Source of the DNA: Polynucleobacter sp.
Lineage (GTDB): Bacteria > Pseudomonadota > Gammaproteobacteria > Burkholderiales > Burkholderiaceae
Length of the DNA stretch: 47,572 nucleotides
Direction: 5' to 3'
Assembly: GCA_023254115.1 (NCBI GenBank)
Contig: JALQYK010000026.1
Span: 1-47,572 of the forward strand
Within the stretch, counting starts at the first letter, position 1, and each line of letters opens with the position of its first letter. The translations under genes were made by a program, and so were the position numbers. Under the pieces are notes generated by a model, which was not told where the DNA came from, ran no database searches, and worked only from the letters and a program-made list of their open reading frames with translations. Of this stretch, positions 17,517 to 26,113 are shown one piece after another.

Positions 17517-17611
17517 TGCACCAAATAAATTATTTTTATTTATTTTTGGCAGTTACTTGCACCAAATTTGTTAATGCCTCATGCACCAATATTGTGCCTC
17601 ATTTTGGTGCA
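17517..17611. promoter_or_regulatory. Cluster of NtrC-like enhancer half-sites
   Basis: Four copies of TGCACCAA lie upstream of the sigma-54 promoter: 17517-17524, 17558-17565, 17582-17589 and, inverted, 17604-17611. The NtrC consensus is a dyad of TGCACC/GGTGCA. The 17582 copy continues as ATATTGTGCC, a near-complete dyad. Distances of about 40 to 130 bases from the promoter are normal for NtrC enhancers. Confidence 0.65.
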
Positions 17612-17667
17612 TCTTTTTTTCGTAAATTTGGTAAAAAGAGAACATTAAAGATATATATGGAGACACC

Positions 17668-17922
17668 ATGAATCCGCAAGACATCATGCAGAAGATGCAA
17701 ACAATTGCTAACGATATGCAAAACAAGGTTGGCGATGCAATTCGACAATCACCAGCAAAGGATATGGAAAAAAATGTTCGCAGCCTGATGACTCAAGGTT
17801 TTCAAAAACTTGATTTAGTTACCCGCGAAGAATTTGATTTGCAAACTCAAGTGCTCGCAAAGACACGAGCAAAACTTGAAGAGTTAGAAGCTAAAGTAAG
17901 CGCTTTAGAGAATAAGAAATAA
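17668..17922 (+). CDS. ubiK: UbiK/BMFP-family ubiquinone biosynthesis accessory factor
   Basis: An 84-residue helical protein (membrane fusogenic/BMFP family, YqiC). The N-terminal MNPQDIMQKMQTIANDMQNK amphipathic helix and the C-terminal coiled coil EEFDLQTQVLAKTRAKLEELEAKVSALE are typical. UbiK binds UbiJ and supports the aerobic ubiquinone-synthesis complex. GGAG precedes the ATG. A strong terminator follows the gene. Confidence 0.9.
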   Translation: MNPQDIMQKMQTIANDMQNKVGDAIRQSPAKDMEKNVRSLMTQGFQKLDLVTREEFDLQTQVLAKTRAKLEELEAKVSALENKK

Positions 17923-17949
17923 TTTTACAAATTACTAAATTCACTTAAT

Positions 17950-17972
17950 AAAAGCAGGGGTGCCCTGCTTTT
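17950..17972. terminator. Rho-independent terminator after ubiK
   Basis: AAAAGCAGGG and CCCTGCTTTT form a perfect ten-base stem with a three-base loop, followed by TTTTATTTTT on the plus strand. It separates ubiK from the convergent MFS gene and may act weakly in both directions. Confidence 0.9.
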
Positions 17973-17996
17973 ATTTTTCTTAATTATTGTTTCGGT

Positions 17997-19259
17997 TTAA
18001 CTGCCCGCCAAATGATGCTTAAGTGGCTTTGGGTAAAACAAAAACCAAAGATAAGAAATCACTTGCAGAACTAAAAACGCGAAGAATACCTGCCTGAAAG
18101 CATCTGGTTTGGCGATGCCCACCGCTGTTAATAAATCAATACCCCAACCAATACCCCATTGGAAAATAAATGCTCCGACAAATATGAGCAAGTTATAACT
18201 AGTACTTGCTATACCTGCATTACGTGTCGGGAAAACAGTGATCACAGTACTTTGGCCTAAGATATGTCCTGTTGCTGTCACGGCTAAGAGTATCCAAAGT
18301 ATCCAGCTATATTGCATAGTCAAAGTAATAGCAAAGAACTGGGCGACCAATCCAACAGCTAACAACCACTTGATGTAGTTAAGTGTTTTGTAGCCCTTGC
18401 TATTTGCTCTTGGTATAAACCACGCATTGAATGCGTAGCCAAGCAACATCACACCATTAAATAAAAATAGTATCTGTGCACTCTGTTCTGGGTCATACCC
18501 CAAAACCTGAATCATCCAAGGCCCAATCCATAAGGTTTGCAATGACAAAAAACCGCCATGGTTAACAATGCCGATTGGCAACATTCTGATAAAGAATGAA
18601 TGCCTCAAAATATCTTTTAGGCTAAATGATTTGTCATCTGGACTTGAACTTTGATTATTTGATCTTGGATGGTCATCAAATGTTGGTAGACCAAATCTAA
18701 TTGCAATGAAGCTCAATGCCACCAAAACAGCTGTTACCCAAAATACACCGCGCCAACCGATGTGTGGCAGAGCCAGTTGTACAGGTACAGTTGTCACCAA
18801 TGCCCCCATGGTGCCAAACACCAGCATGGCAGAAGCCAACTGTCCCTGCTGCTCAATCGCAAACCATCTGCGATAGGCTGTAAAGGATGCCATCAAACAG
18901 GCCGAGACTCCAACACCAATCAACAATCTACCAACGGTTAAACCGACCAAGCTCTCTGCGTAAGCAAAAGTAATAGCGCCTATCAATGCAATTAGCAATA
19001 AAAAACTCTCGGTGCGTCGTGCACCAAATTTATCTAGTGCAACGCCAAGTGGAATTTGCATCGTAGAAAAACCAATGAAATATGCTGCAGACAAGAGTCC
19101 TAGCTGTGAGTTACTAATATTGAGATCTTGCATCAACTCAGGAGCAATCACTGCGTTCACAGACCTAAACGCGTATGACAAAAAATAACCAAATGCAAAA
19201 CAAGCAAAAACTCTAAAAGCCCACATCCCTCGCATTGGTAAATTTGGTTGATTAGTCAT
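17997..19259 (-). CDS. MFS transporter
   Basis: A 420-residue inner-membrane transporter with about 12 hydrophobic segments. It has the MFS loop 2-3 motif (GVALDKFGARRTESF) and a central cytoplasmic loop rich in polar residues (SNNQSSSPDDKSFSLKD) between the two six-helix halves. The substrate cannot be read from the sequence. A lipoprotein gene lies 34 bases upstream on the same strand, possibly in the same transcript. Confidence 0.85.
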   Translation of the reverse strand: MTNQPNLPMRGMWAFRVFACFAFGYFLSYAFRSVNAVIAPELMQDLNISNSQLGLLSAAYFIGFSTMQIPLGVALDKFGARRTESFLLLIALIGAITFAYAESLVGLTVGRLLIGVGVSACLMASFTAYRRWFAIEQQGQLASAMLVFGTMGALVTTVPVQLALPHIGWRGVFWVTAVLVALSFIAIRFGLPTFDDHPRSNNQSSSPDDKSFSLKDILRHSFFIRMLPIGIVNHGGFLSLQTLWIGPWMIQVLGYDPEQSAQILFLFNGVMLLGYAFNAWFIPRANSKGYKTLNYIKWLLAVGLVAQFFAITLTMQYSWILWILLAVTATGHILGQSTVITVFPTRNAGIASTSYNLLIFVGAFIFQWGIGWGIDLLTAVGIAKPDAFRQVFFAFLVLQVISYLWFLFYPKPLKHHLAGS

Positions 19260-19293
19260 AATTGTTTTTATCTATTTTTATTTACAGGTTTTA

Positions 19294-19893
19294 TTAATAC
19301 GGCTTAAAACCTGTAAAGAACATCTCATGCTCATCAGAGCGCAGTATTTTTTCAATTGCCAGATTATTTTTCAGGCTCTGCAAAATACTTTGCTGATATA
19401 TCTGTATCTGACCATCTGGTAGATTACGCTGTACCACTCTGAATCTTAATAACCGTTGCTGACCATCAGGGCCAAGACCTTGGATCACCCACTCCTGTGC
19501 TGGCAAGTCATAACTGGGTTGACCTGCTGTTTTTACGCTGATAGTTGTTGGCATTACGGCATGATCAGTCTTAAGGTTACTCAACATACCGTTTTGTAAA
19601 AAATCTTTCAGAGCCTTGAGATCGATGCCTTTTGCAGTAGCTGGAATATTGATAACTCCAACGGCAAATAGTGTGTCATTTACTCGAGATGCTTCCATGG
19701 TCATGGTTAATTTTTGACCATTAAACATAACTGTTTTTTCTGCTCGACTTGGCTTGCCTGGATACAAAGCTTCATATAGCAAATCATCAGAACGAACTGT
19801 TCTCCAATCCAAAGATGGAGTACAAGCTACTAGAGATAAGCCTACTACTACCGAGGTGAATAATTTGAACAACATGGAATGTGTAATTTGCAT
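19294..19893 (-). CDS. Putative lipoprotein of unknown function
   Basis: A 199-residue exported protein with a lipobox (LSLVAC, Cys about residue 24) after a hydrophobic signal segment, so it is probably a membrane-anchored periplasmic lipoprotein. I do not recognise the remaining domain. It contains MFNGQKLTMTMEASRVND and a C-terminal MFFTGFKPY. It is divergent from the TlpA-like gene with only 11 bases between starts; CATAAT lies eight bases before its ATG. Confidence 0.7.
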   Translation of the reverse strand: MQITHSMLFKLFTSVVVGLSLVACTPSLDWRTVRSDDLLYEALYPGKPSRAEKTVMFNGQKLTMTMEASRVNDTLFAVGVINIPATAKGIDLKALKDFLQNGMLSNLKTDHAVMPTTISVKTAGQPSYDLPAQEWVIQGLGPDGQQRLLRFRVVQRNLPDGQIQIYQQSILQSLKNNLAIEKILRSDEHEMFFTGFKPY

Positions 19894-19904
19894 AAAATAG
19901 GATT
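19893..19904 (+). promoter_or_regulatory. Predicted -10 with leaderless spacing for the TlpA-like gene
   Basis: TAAAAT (19893-19898) is followed by AGGATT and then ATG 19905. The AGGA is too close to the ATG for an efficient ribosome site, so a leaderless start is the simpler reading. The element overlaps the start codon of the divergent lipoprotein gene. Confidence 0.4.
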
Positions 19905-20435
19905 ATGCCCACTCCCATGAATTTGAGCGTATTTATGAATATTCGTCAGTTTTGCCTAGTTGTATTGATGTCTATCGCTAGCATCTTCGTTGGTTGCTCA
20001 TCGAATACGCAACAAGTGATGCCAACATTCAAGGTATCTGAAATTTCTGGCAAAACAATCACTCAAGATAACTTCAAGGGCAAAGTAACCATCATCAATT
20101 TTTGGGCAACTAGCTGCACCACCTGCGTTAAAGAAATGCCCAAGCTTGTAGAGACCTACGACAAATATAAAAGTAATGGCTTGGAGTTTATGGCTCTCGC
20201 CATGTCTTATGACCCGCCCATGTACGTTGTTAATTTTGCAGAAACCAGAAAACTGCCATTCATCGTCGCCATGGATTCTGATGGAAGCGCAGCTAAGTCT
20301 TTTGGAAAGATACAACTAACACCAACAACCCTTGTCATTAACAAACAAGGGAAAATTATCAAGCGTTATGTTGGAGAGCCTGATTGGTCGGAGTTTCATC
20401 AAGTGATTGAGAAATCTTTATCTGAAACTAGCTAA
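19905..20435 (+). CDS. TlpA-like thioredoxin-fold lipoprotein
   Basis: A 176-residue lipoprotein with signal segment and lipobox (SIFVGC), then a TlpA/ResA-type thioredoxin domain with redox motif WATSCTTCVKEMP. It probably reduces periplasmic disulfides, for example in cytochrome maturation or oxidase assembly, but no partner is adjacent. The start is taken at ATG 19905 because TAAAAT ends exactly six bases before it; ATGs at 19917 and 19935 are alternatives that shorten the pre-signal region. Confidence 0.85.
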   Translation: MPTPMNLSVFMNIRQFCLVVLMSIASIFVGCSSNTQQVMPTFKVSEISGKTITQDNFKGKVTIINFWATSCTTCVKEMPKLVETYDKYKSNGLEFMALAMSYDPPMYVVNFAETRKLPFIVAMDSDGSAAKSFGKIQLTPTTLVINKQGKIIKRYVGEPDWSEFHQVIEKSLSETS

Positions 20436-20469
20436 AGACCTCTCAAGTTTTAAATAAATTGCTGTGTAA

Positions 20470-21423
20470 TTAAACAACGCCTGCTTTGTGAGCTTGTTGA
20501 TCTGCGTGATAACTAGAGCGAACCATTGCACCTACTGCTGCATGTGTAAAGCCCATCGCATAAGCTTCTTTTTCAAACATGGCAAAAATGTCAGGATGCA
20601 CATAACGGCGAACAGGCAAATGATGGCCTGATGGTGCTAGATACTGACCAATCGTTAGCATGTCAATATTGTGAGCACGCATATCCTTCATCACCTCTAG
20701 GATTTCTTCATCCGTTTCGCCCAAACCAACCATCAAACCACTCTTGGTAGGCACATCCGGATAACGCTCTTTAAAGTCTTTCAACAACTTTAATGAGTGC
20801 ATGTAATCTGAACCTGGTCTTGCTTCTTTGTACAAACGAGGCACAGTCTCTAAGTTGTGATTCATGACATGAGGTAAACCATTCGCAAAAATATCTAGAG
20901 CTTTGTCTAAACGTCCGCGGAAGTCTGGAACCAATACTTCAATCCTGGTCTCTGGCGACAACTCATTAGTTTTAGTGATGCAGTCAACAAAATGTTGTGC
21001 GCCACCATCTCTTAAGTCATCACGGTCCACACTCGTTATCACCACATACGACAACTTTAAAGCCGCAATTGTTTTTGCCAAGTTAAGAGGTTCATCTACA
21101 TCTAATGGATCAGGCCGACCATGTCCCACATCACAAAATGGGCAGCGACGCGTACATTTATCACCCATGATCATGAATGTCGCAGTACCTTTACCAAAAC
21201 ATTCCCCAATATTCGGGCAGCTAGCTTCTTCACAGACAGTTACCAACTGGTTGTCACGCAATATTTTTTTGATCTCATGGAAACGAGAATTACCCGAAGC
21301 CGCCTTAACTCTTATCCAATCAGGCTTTTTTAGCACCTCTTCGACAGGCACAATTTTGATAGGTATACGCGATGTTTTATCTGCTGATTTTTGCTTCTGA
21401 TTTGGATCGTAGGCCTTAGTCAT
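20470..21423 (-). CDS. lipA: Lipoyl synthase
   Basis: A 317-residue radical SAM enzyme that inserts two sulfurs into protein-bound octanoate. It carries the auxiliary cluster motif [13 protein letters not shown] and the radical-SAM motif [13 protein letters not shown]. Its ATG overlaps the lipB stop (ATGA), so lipB-lipA are translationally coupled. Confidence 0.98.
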   Translation of the reverse strand: MTKAYDPNQKQKSADKTSRIPIKIVPVEEVLKKPDWIRVKAASGNSRFHEIKKILRDNQLVTVCEEASCPNIGECFGKGTATFMIMGDKCTRRCPFCDVGHGRPDPLDVDEPLNLAKTIAALKLSYVVITSVDRDDLRDGGAQHFVDCITKTNELSPETRIEVLVPDFRGRLDKALDIFANGLPHVMNHNLETVPRLYKEARPGSDYMHSLKLLKDFKERYPDVPTKSGLMVGLGETDEEILEVMKDMRAHNIDMLTIGQYLAPSGHHLPVRRYVHPDIFAMFEKEAYAMGFTHAAVGAMVRSSYHADQQAHKAGVV

Positions 21424-22067
21424 GACCGCACCTCTAATTGTTGAGATAAATGGCTCAATATATTTTTTGCCACAATATCGATATTATCGCTCACACCAAG
21501 GGTGCGCAGATCAATTGTCTTTAAACCCGCATAACCACAGGGGTTGATTGCGTCGAATGGCTCCAAATCCATTGCCACATTTAAGGCTAAGCCATGATAA
21601 CAACACTGCTTAGTTACCTTTAAACCCAAAGCTGCTATTTTTGCGCCAACCAAGTCTGCGGGGACTTTGTCATTTTTATCCAGATAAATGCCCGGTGCAC
21701 CAGGCTTTCTGATGCCAATCACGCCAGAGTCCGCTAATGTGTCAATAATGGCTTGTTCAATGCGGTTAACAAGATCTCTGACAAATAAACGACGACGACG
21801 TAAATCTAGGAGCAAATAAACAACAATCTGCCCAGGTCCGTGATATGTAATTTGCCCGCCTCGATCGATTGGCACCAAAGGTATATCCGTGTCAGGCTTT
21901 AATAAATGCTCGGGATTTCCTGCTTGCCCCAATGTGTAAGTAGGTGGATGCTGCAGCACCCAAATCTCATCTGGAGTTTCTTCTGTGCGATTTGCGGTAA
22001 AAGATTTCATTGCCTCGTATGTTGGCAAATAATCTTGCAAGCCTAAATCGCGAACCAGCATCTCCAT
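21420..22067 (-). CDS. lipB: Octanoyltransferase
   Basis: A 215-residue enzyme that moves octanoate from acyl-ACP to lipoyl domains. Signatures are [51 protein letters not shown] with the catalytic Lys, and [10 protein letters not shown]. It follows the DUF493 gene by a few bases; the order DUF493-lipB-lipA (ybeD-lipB-lipA) is well conserved in proteobacteria. Confidence 0.98.
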   Translation of the reverse strand: MEMLVRDLGLQDYLPTYEAMKSFTANRTEETPDEIWVLQHPPTYTLGQAGNPEHLLKPDTDIPLVPIDRGGQITYHGPGQIVVYLLLDLRRRRLFVRDLVNRIEQAIIDTLADSGVIGIRKPGAPGIYLDKNDKVPADLVGAKIAALGLKVTKQCCYHGLALNVAMDLEPFDAINPCGYAGLKTIDLRTLGVSDNIDIVAKNILSHLSQQLEVRS

Positions 22068-22070
22068 GAT

Positions 22071-22346
22071 TTACAAAACGACACTAACCATTGGATGAGT
22101 CGATAAAGTTCGATATAGCTCATCTAACTGTTCTCTACTGGTCACCCGTACCGTCACAGTAAGGCCAAGATAGTTGCCGTTTTTTGAAGGTCTACACTCG
22201 ATTGTCTTAACATCAAAATCAGGATCAAAGTTCAAGACAACTTTTTCAATAGCTTGTTGGTATCCATCAACAGCCTTACCCATCACTTTGATTTGAAAGT
22301 GACAGGGATACTTAATCAATGACTCTTCGACTGGGATATCCATCAT
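22071..22346 (-). CDS. DUF493 (YbeD-like) protein
   Basis: About 91 residues with an ACT-like ferredoxin fold; family signature ESLIKYPCHFQIKVMG and VTVRVTSREQLDELYRTLSTHPMVSVVL. The function is uncertain; the family is linked to lipoate genes by position. The track start at 22409 lies inside the upstream gene. ATG 22346 overlaps the hydrolase TGA (ATGA), and ATG 22343 has GGAG seven bases away, so either is possible. Confidence 0.85.
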   Translation of the reverse strand: MMDIPVEESLIKYPCHFQIKVMGKAVDGYQQAIEKVVLNFDPDFDVKTIECRPSKNGNYLGLTVTVRVTSREQLDELYRTLSTHPMVSVVL

Positions 22347-23065
22347 TTGGCTCCAAGCGTTGGATCCTGCTGACCATGCCAAGTTCGCACAATTAAATCT
22401 CTGATGCAATGCAATTTACGGTGGAAAAAATGATCCGCACCAGGAATCACTTGTACCGTTAACTCTTGAGGTCTTGCCCAATCAAGAACGCTGGTTAACG
22501 GAATGACATCATCAACTTCGCCATGAATCACAATCGTATCTTTAGGCACTGGAGCAACATCCCACTTGCTTGTGGCAGAACCAACCATAATGAGTCGCTC
22601 AGGCGCTTCATTCTTTTCGGTTAACTCTTTGACCACATAGCTACTGACGTAACTACCAAATGAAAAACCTGCCATTGCCAATGGCAACTCATCAACGAGC
22701 TGTGGCCATGCATGCCCTTCTAATTCTTTAATGCCTTGCCAGCTAAACGGGTCTTTCATCCACGCTATCACAGCAAGAAGATCTTGAGCTTCCCCTTTGC
22801 CATCATCATGCACACCTTCTGTAGCACCAACGCCTCTAAAGTTAGGTCTTAATGTGACATACCCAAGTTGCGCAAAGGTACGCGCCAAAGTTTGTGCCAC
22901 CTTGTTATCCATCGTGCCACCCAACAAAGGATGAGGATGGGCGACCAAAGCAATTCCTCTAGGCCTATAACTGCCAGGCGCGTGCCTCACTTCATCAGGT
23001 AAGTCTAGCGATGCCTCAATGAGGCCAACAGGACCTTGAAAATTAATTTTGATTGTCCGACTCAC
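22343..23065 (-). CDS. Alpha/beta hydrolase (COG2945-like)
   Basis: A 240-residue cytosolic alpha/beta hydrolase. HPHPLLGGTMDNKV, LRPNFRGVGATEG, the nucleophile elbow AGFSFGSYVS and the C-terminal catalytic His in GADHFFHRKL are visible. The substrate is unknown. The start codon is GTG with AAGG upstream. The stop overlaps the DUF493 start. Confidence 0.85.
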   Translation of the reverse strand: MSRTIKINFQGPVGLIEASLDLPDEVRHAPGSYRPRGIALVAHPHPLLGGTMDNKVAQTLARTFAQLGYVTLRPNFRGVGATEGVHDDGKGEAQDLLAVIAWMKDPFSWQGIKELEGHAWPQLVDELPLAMAGFSFGSYVSSYVVKELTEKNEAPERLIMVGSATSKWDVAPVPKDTIVIHGEVDDVIPLTSVLDWARPQELTVQVIPGADHFFHRKLHCIRDLIVRTWHGQQDPTLGAK

Positions 23066-23084
23066 TCAGTACCTTATCAACTGA

Positions 23085-23396
23085 TTAATCAATTTTTAAA
23101 CGTTCTACTACTTTTCCGTTAATGAAATGGCTATCAATAATTTCATCAATATCTGTTTGATCAACCGCCGTGTACCAAACACCCTCTGGATACACAACCA
23201 TCACAGGCCCATGTGCACATCTATCCAAGCAACCTGCTTTATTGACCCTGACCTTGCCTGCCCCATTTAAGGATAGCTCCTTGCAACGCTGTTTGGCGTA
23301 ATCAAATAAACCAACCGCATTGTGGGCGGCACAACAGTCATCGCCGTTTTCACGTTTGTTTAAACAAAAAAATAAGTGGTATTTGTAATAGCTCAT
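23085..23396 (-). CDS. (2Fe-2S) ferredoxin, thioredoxin-like type
   Basis: About 103 residues. CLNKRENGDDCC near the N-terminus and AGCLDRCAHGPVMVVYPEGVWY give the four-Cys pattern of the thioredoxin-fold 2Fe-2S ferredoxins (Shethna-type). The partner is unknown. The track ORF begins far upstream inside the VanZ gene; ATG 23396 is preferred because it gives MSYYKYHLFFC and has TATAAT seven bases before it. Confidence 0.85.
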   Translation of the reverse strand: MSYYKYHLFFCLNKRENGDDCCAAHNAVGLFDYAKQRCKELSLNGAGKVRVNKAGCLDRCAHGPVMVVYPEGVWYTAVDQTDIDEIIDSHFINGKVVERLKID

Positions 23397-23409
23397 ATAG
23401 AAAATTATA
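23397..23409 (-). promoter_or_regulatory. Predicted -10 with near-leaderless spacing for the ferredoxin gene
   Basis: A perfect TATAAT (23409-23404) overlaps the last codons of the VanZ gene and is followed by seven bases and then ATG 23396. No Shine-Dalgarno sequence is visible. Confidence 0.45.
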
Positions 23410-24493
23410 TAGATGACCGAGCTTTTAAGCCTTTTGCTAAGGATAAGGCTGCGCCAATAGGCCAAATCCAAGCCAACCAAGACATTAAATGGTTGAAATG
23501 AATTAGGCGTCCCTGGCGCCACTCTTGAATTGTGACTAAATAATAGGGATTTTTAGGAAATATATTGACCAAAAATATCATCAACCCTAAAAACAAAATT
23601 GCCAGTCCATATTGCCAAGACCTCTTTAGTTGAATTAATCCAGCTAGCAAGATACTTGAAAAAATCATTCCCCAAAATGCTGGTGGTGTTAACCAAGAAA
23701 AACTCTTATCTATACCAAACTGCATTCCAGAAAATAAAGCCTTAAAGATGATTGTCATTAACAGTAGGGCTAACAATATTTTTAACTTTGGCGCAACAGA
23801 CTTCATCGACAAGCTAATACACAAACCAGCGCCAAGCCATGCCAACATGGTTGTGATCATCTCAATGGCGGCAAAATTGAATGAGGTATTTTGTATGGTA
23901 GGAATCACCCAAACAAAACCCCAATCGCCCATTGCCAGCCAAGCTTGCTGGGGATATATTTGAGACCAAGGGAAAGCCATCACTAATAAGATTCCGCTGG
24001 TTCTAAACCCAAACCACTCAATTCTGCGACGCTGAAACCCACTCCCAGACAACCACTTTGGATCTAATGGCATGGCCAATAAAGCGCCCAATATGGCTCC
24101 GCCAATATTTGCAAACCAATCAACATTACTAGGTATGCGAGTACCCAACCAGGTTTGTAGAGACTCCAAAATTCCTGATAACAGTGCACCCAATAGCATC
24201 GCCACAATCAGAGCTCTGTATAGCTTTAACCTTGGATAAACAGCAAATACCGTAAAAAAGCCTAAAGGGGCGTAACCCAAAATATTTGTAAATACATCAA
24301 ACGATGTGATGTATTTAGGGATTGGTGCGGTGACCCAATCCAATATGCCCGCTCCAACACTCACATTAAAGTTATACGGATAAATGCTCGCATAGATAAT
24401 TAGCAAGACGTACCCTAAACCAATCATTCTGGCGGTGGGCATCGGTAAATCTGGCCAATTTAAACGTTGCGGTCTTTGAAAATTGTCTGACAT
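23405..24493 (-). CDS. VanZ-like membrane protein
   Basis: About 362 residues with roughly nine hydrophobic helices. The N-terminal part (YVLLIIYASIYPYNFN, then FDVFTNILGYAPLGFFTVFAVYP and WFANIGGAILGALLAMP) matches the VanZ domain. The function outside glycopeptide resistance is unknown. The track opens at GTG 24499; ATG 24493 is preferred because TACTAT lies exactly six bases before it. It is divergent from birA. Confidence 0.8.
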   Translation of the reverse strand: MSDNFQRPQRLNWPDLPMPTARMIGLGYVLLIIYASIYPYNFNVSVGAGILDWVTAPIPKYITSFDVFTNILGYAPLGFFTVFAVYPRLKLYRALIVAMLLGALLSGILESLQTWLGTRIPSNVDWFANIGGAILGALLAMPLDPKWLSGSGFQRRRIEWFGFRTSGILLVMAFPWSQIYPQQAWLAMGDWGFVWVIPTIQNTSFNFAAIEMITTMLAWLGAGLCISLSMKSVAPKLKILLALLLMTIIFKALFSGMQFGIDKSFSWLTPPAFWGMIFSSILLAGLIQLKRSWQYGLAILFLGLMIFLVNIFPKNPYYLVTIQEWRQGRLIHFNHLMSWLAWIWPIGAALSLAKGLKARSSI

Positions 24494-24519
24494 ATGCACA
24501 TAGTACCTACAATACAGAT
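24494..24519. promoter_or_regulatory. Divergent -10 boxes with leaderless spacing (VanZ-like / birA)
   Basis: On the minus strand TACTAT (24505-24500) is followed by six bases and ATG 24493. On the plus strand TACAAT (24508-24513) is followed by ACAGAT and ATG 24520. The whole intergenic region is only 26 bases, leaving no room for a normal 5' leader on either side. Confidence 0.55.
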
Positions 24520-25302
24520 ATGACTATTAATTGGATCTTGGAGCGTGTCGAAGAAAGTGCCTCAACAAACGAAGACCTAATGTCTCGTTGGAGGGATGGC
24601 GCACTCTGGGAACCCGTTGCTAGGGTAGCTGCCAAACAGTCTGCAGGACGCGGCAGAATGGGTAGATCATGGGTAAGTCAAGCTAATCAAGCGCTTACTT
24701 TTTCAGTTGCTTACCCATTCAAAAAACCTATTGCAGAGTTATCAGGGCTAAGCCTCGCCTGTGGGCTTGGTGTTATTAAAGGAATTAGTCAAGCAACTGA
24801 GATTTCTGAAAATGTCCTTAAAAAATTAGGGCTAGGTCTTAAATGGCCCAACGATATCTTTTTAGGCGATGCCAAATTGGGTGGAATGTTAATTGAAGGT
24901 GGACAAGTCAACCCAACCCAACCCACATGGTTGGTGATTGGCATTGGCATTAATCTAACAACTGATTTAACAATTGAAAAAAACATTGGCAGATCAATGG
25001 CGAGCATCAGTCAAATAAATAATGCATCAAAAATTGATGCTGATGTATTGTGGCTAGCCATCATTAAAGAACTTGGCGATACTCTCGAAACTTTTGAGAA
25101 GAGTTCATTCAAAGAATTTCAGAGCAAATGGAATGAATGGGATATTTTTAAAAATCAAGCGTGCCAAATTTCTCAACAAGATAAAATTTCTGTTGAAGGA
25201 ATTGAACGTGGCGTTGATGATGCCGGCTACCTACTCATTGAAACCGCCAATGGCATTGAACGAGTGATTAGCGGAGATGTATCTTTGAGGAAATCTTCAT
25301 GA
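24520..25302 (+). CDS. birA: Biotin-[acetyl-CoA-carboxylase] ligase
   Basis: A 260-residue biotin protein ligase that activates biotin with ATP and attaches it to BCCP. ESTNEDL-like SASTNEDLM, KQSAGRGRMGRSW (biotinyl-AMP loop) and KWPNDIF-containing LKWPNDIFLGDAKLGGMLIE are present. It lacks the N-terminal winged helix-turn-helix, so it is a monofunctional ligase rather than a repressor. Its last four bases overlap the coaX start. Confidence 0.95.
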   Translation: MTINWILERVEESASTNEDLMSRWRDGALWEPVARVAAKQSAGRGRMGRSWVSQANQALTFSVAYPFKKPIAELSGLSLACGLGVIKGISQATEISENVLKKLGLGLKWPNDIFLGDAKLGGMLIEGGQVNPTQPTWLVIGIGINLTTDLTIEKNIGRSMASISQINNASKIDADVLWLAIIKELGDTLETFEKSSFKEFQSKWNEWDIFKNQACQISQQDKISVEGIERGVDDAGYLLIETANGIERVISGDVSLRKSS

Positions 25303-26078
25303 GTATTTTGTTAATTGATGCTGGAAATACTCGTATCAAATGGGCTATCTGCTCCGGGACTTCCAGTGAGATTCGAGTTGGCTTTAAAACCTCTGGCGTT
25401 CTTAACAACTTAAGTTCTCAAGAACTTTCAAGCGTACCCAACCTAGCAGAAATTACTCACATCATTTGCTCAAGCGTTATTAGCAAAGAAGAGTCCCTAG
25501 AGCTCAAAAACATGTGTCAGCACCTAATGCCACCAGCACATTGGCATCAAATTACTGGCACCTCTGCGCTCAATCAACTGCCCACAAAATATAGAAATCC
25601 AGAGCAATTGGGGGCGGACAGAAGAGCCATGCTATTAGGCGCCCAACAGCTATTTAGCGGCAAAAATATCTTAGTTATTGGTACCGGTACAGCAACAACT
25701 ATCGATTTACTCGCAAATCAAGAACACCTGGGTGGATGGATTCTTCCGGGCGTCACACTGATGGCAGAAATGCTTTCTAGCAACACTGCCAACTTACCAA
25801 ATATTTTTGAAAAAATTAGTTCTTTATCTAAGCTTGAGCCTGCATTGAGCACCGAAGATGGTATTCATCATGGTATTTTTGCCTCGCAGGCAGGCGCCAT
25901 ATCAATGGCCAAACAGTATGCGAAAAATAATAATATTCAGCTAGATTTAACCGTTCTGAGCGGCGGGAATGCAAATCTTATTAGCCACCATCTAGAAAAC
26001 CAACATATTCTTGTGACTGAGCCTCAATTGGTACTCAAAGGACTCTTGGCCTGGCACCTAATGAATAACGCATCTTGA
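25299..26078 (+). CDS. coaX: Type III pantothenate kinase
   Basis: A 259-residue kinase for the first step of coenzyme A synthesis. It begins with LLIDAGNTRIKWA (phosphate loop), contains QLGADRRAMLLGAQQ and VIGTGTATTIDLL, then GGWILPGVTLMAEML, all typical of CoaX. Translation is coupled to birA by an ATGA overlap; birA-coaX is a common pair in betaproteobacteria. Confidence 0.95.
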   Translation: MSILLIDAGNTRIKWAICSGTSSEIRVGFKTSGVLNNLSSQELSSVPNLAEITHIICSSVISKEESLELKNMCQHLMPPAHWHQITGTSALNQLPTKYRNPEQLGADRRAMLLGAQQLFSGKNILVIGTGTATTIDLLANQEHLGGWILPGVTLMAEMLSSNTANLPNIFEKISSLSKLEPALSTEDGIHHGIFASQAGAISMAKQYAKNNNIQLDLTVLSGGNANLISHHLENQHILVTEPQLVLKGLLAWHLMNNAS

Positions 26079-26113
26079 ATATGCAACTCAATAAGCCATT
26101 AGGTCGAGCTAAC

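Noticed and set aside
17547-17562. Second sigma-54-like sequence on the plus strand (TTGGCAGTTACTTGCA) before ubiK
   Set aside because: Only nine bases separate GG and GC, one short of the strict spacing, and ubiK has no reason to be RpoN-dependent.
26056-26104. ACCTAATG/CATTAGGT inverted repeat between coaX and rfaE2 as terminator
   Set aside because: Eight-base arms, AT-rich, with a 33-base loop and no T-run; too weak to call.
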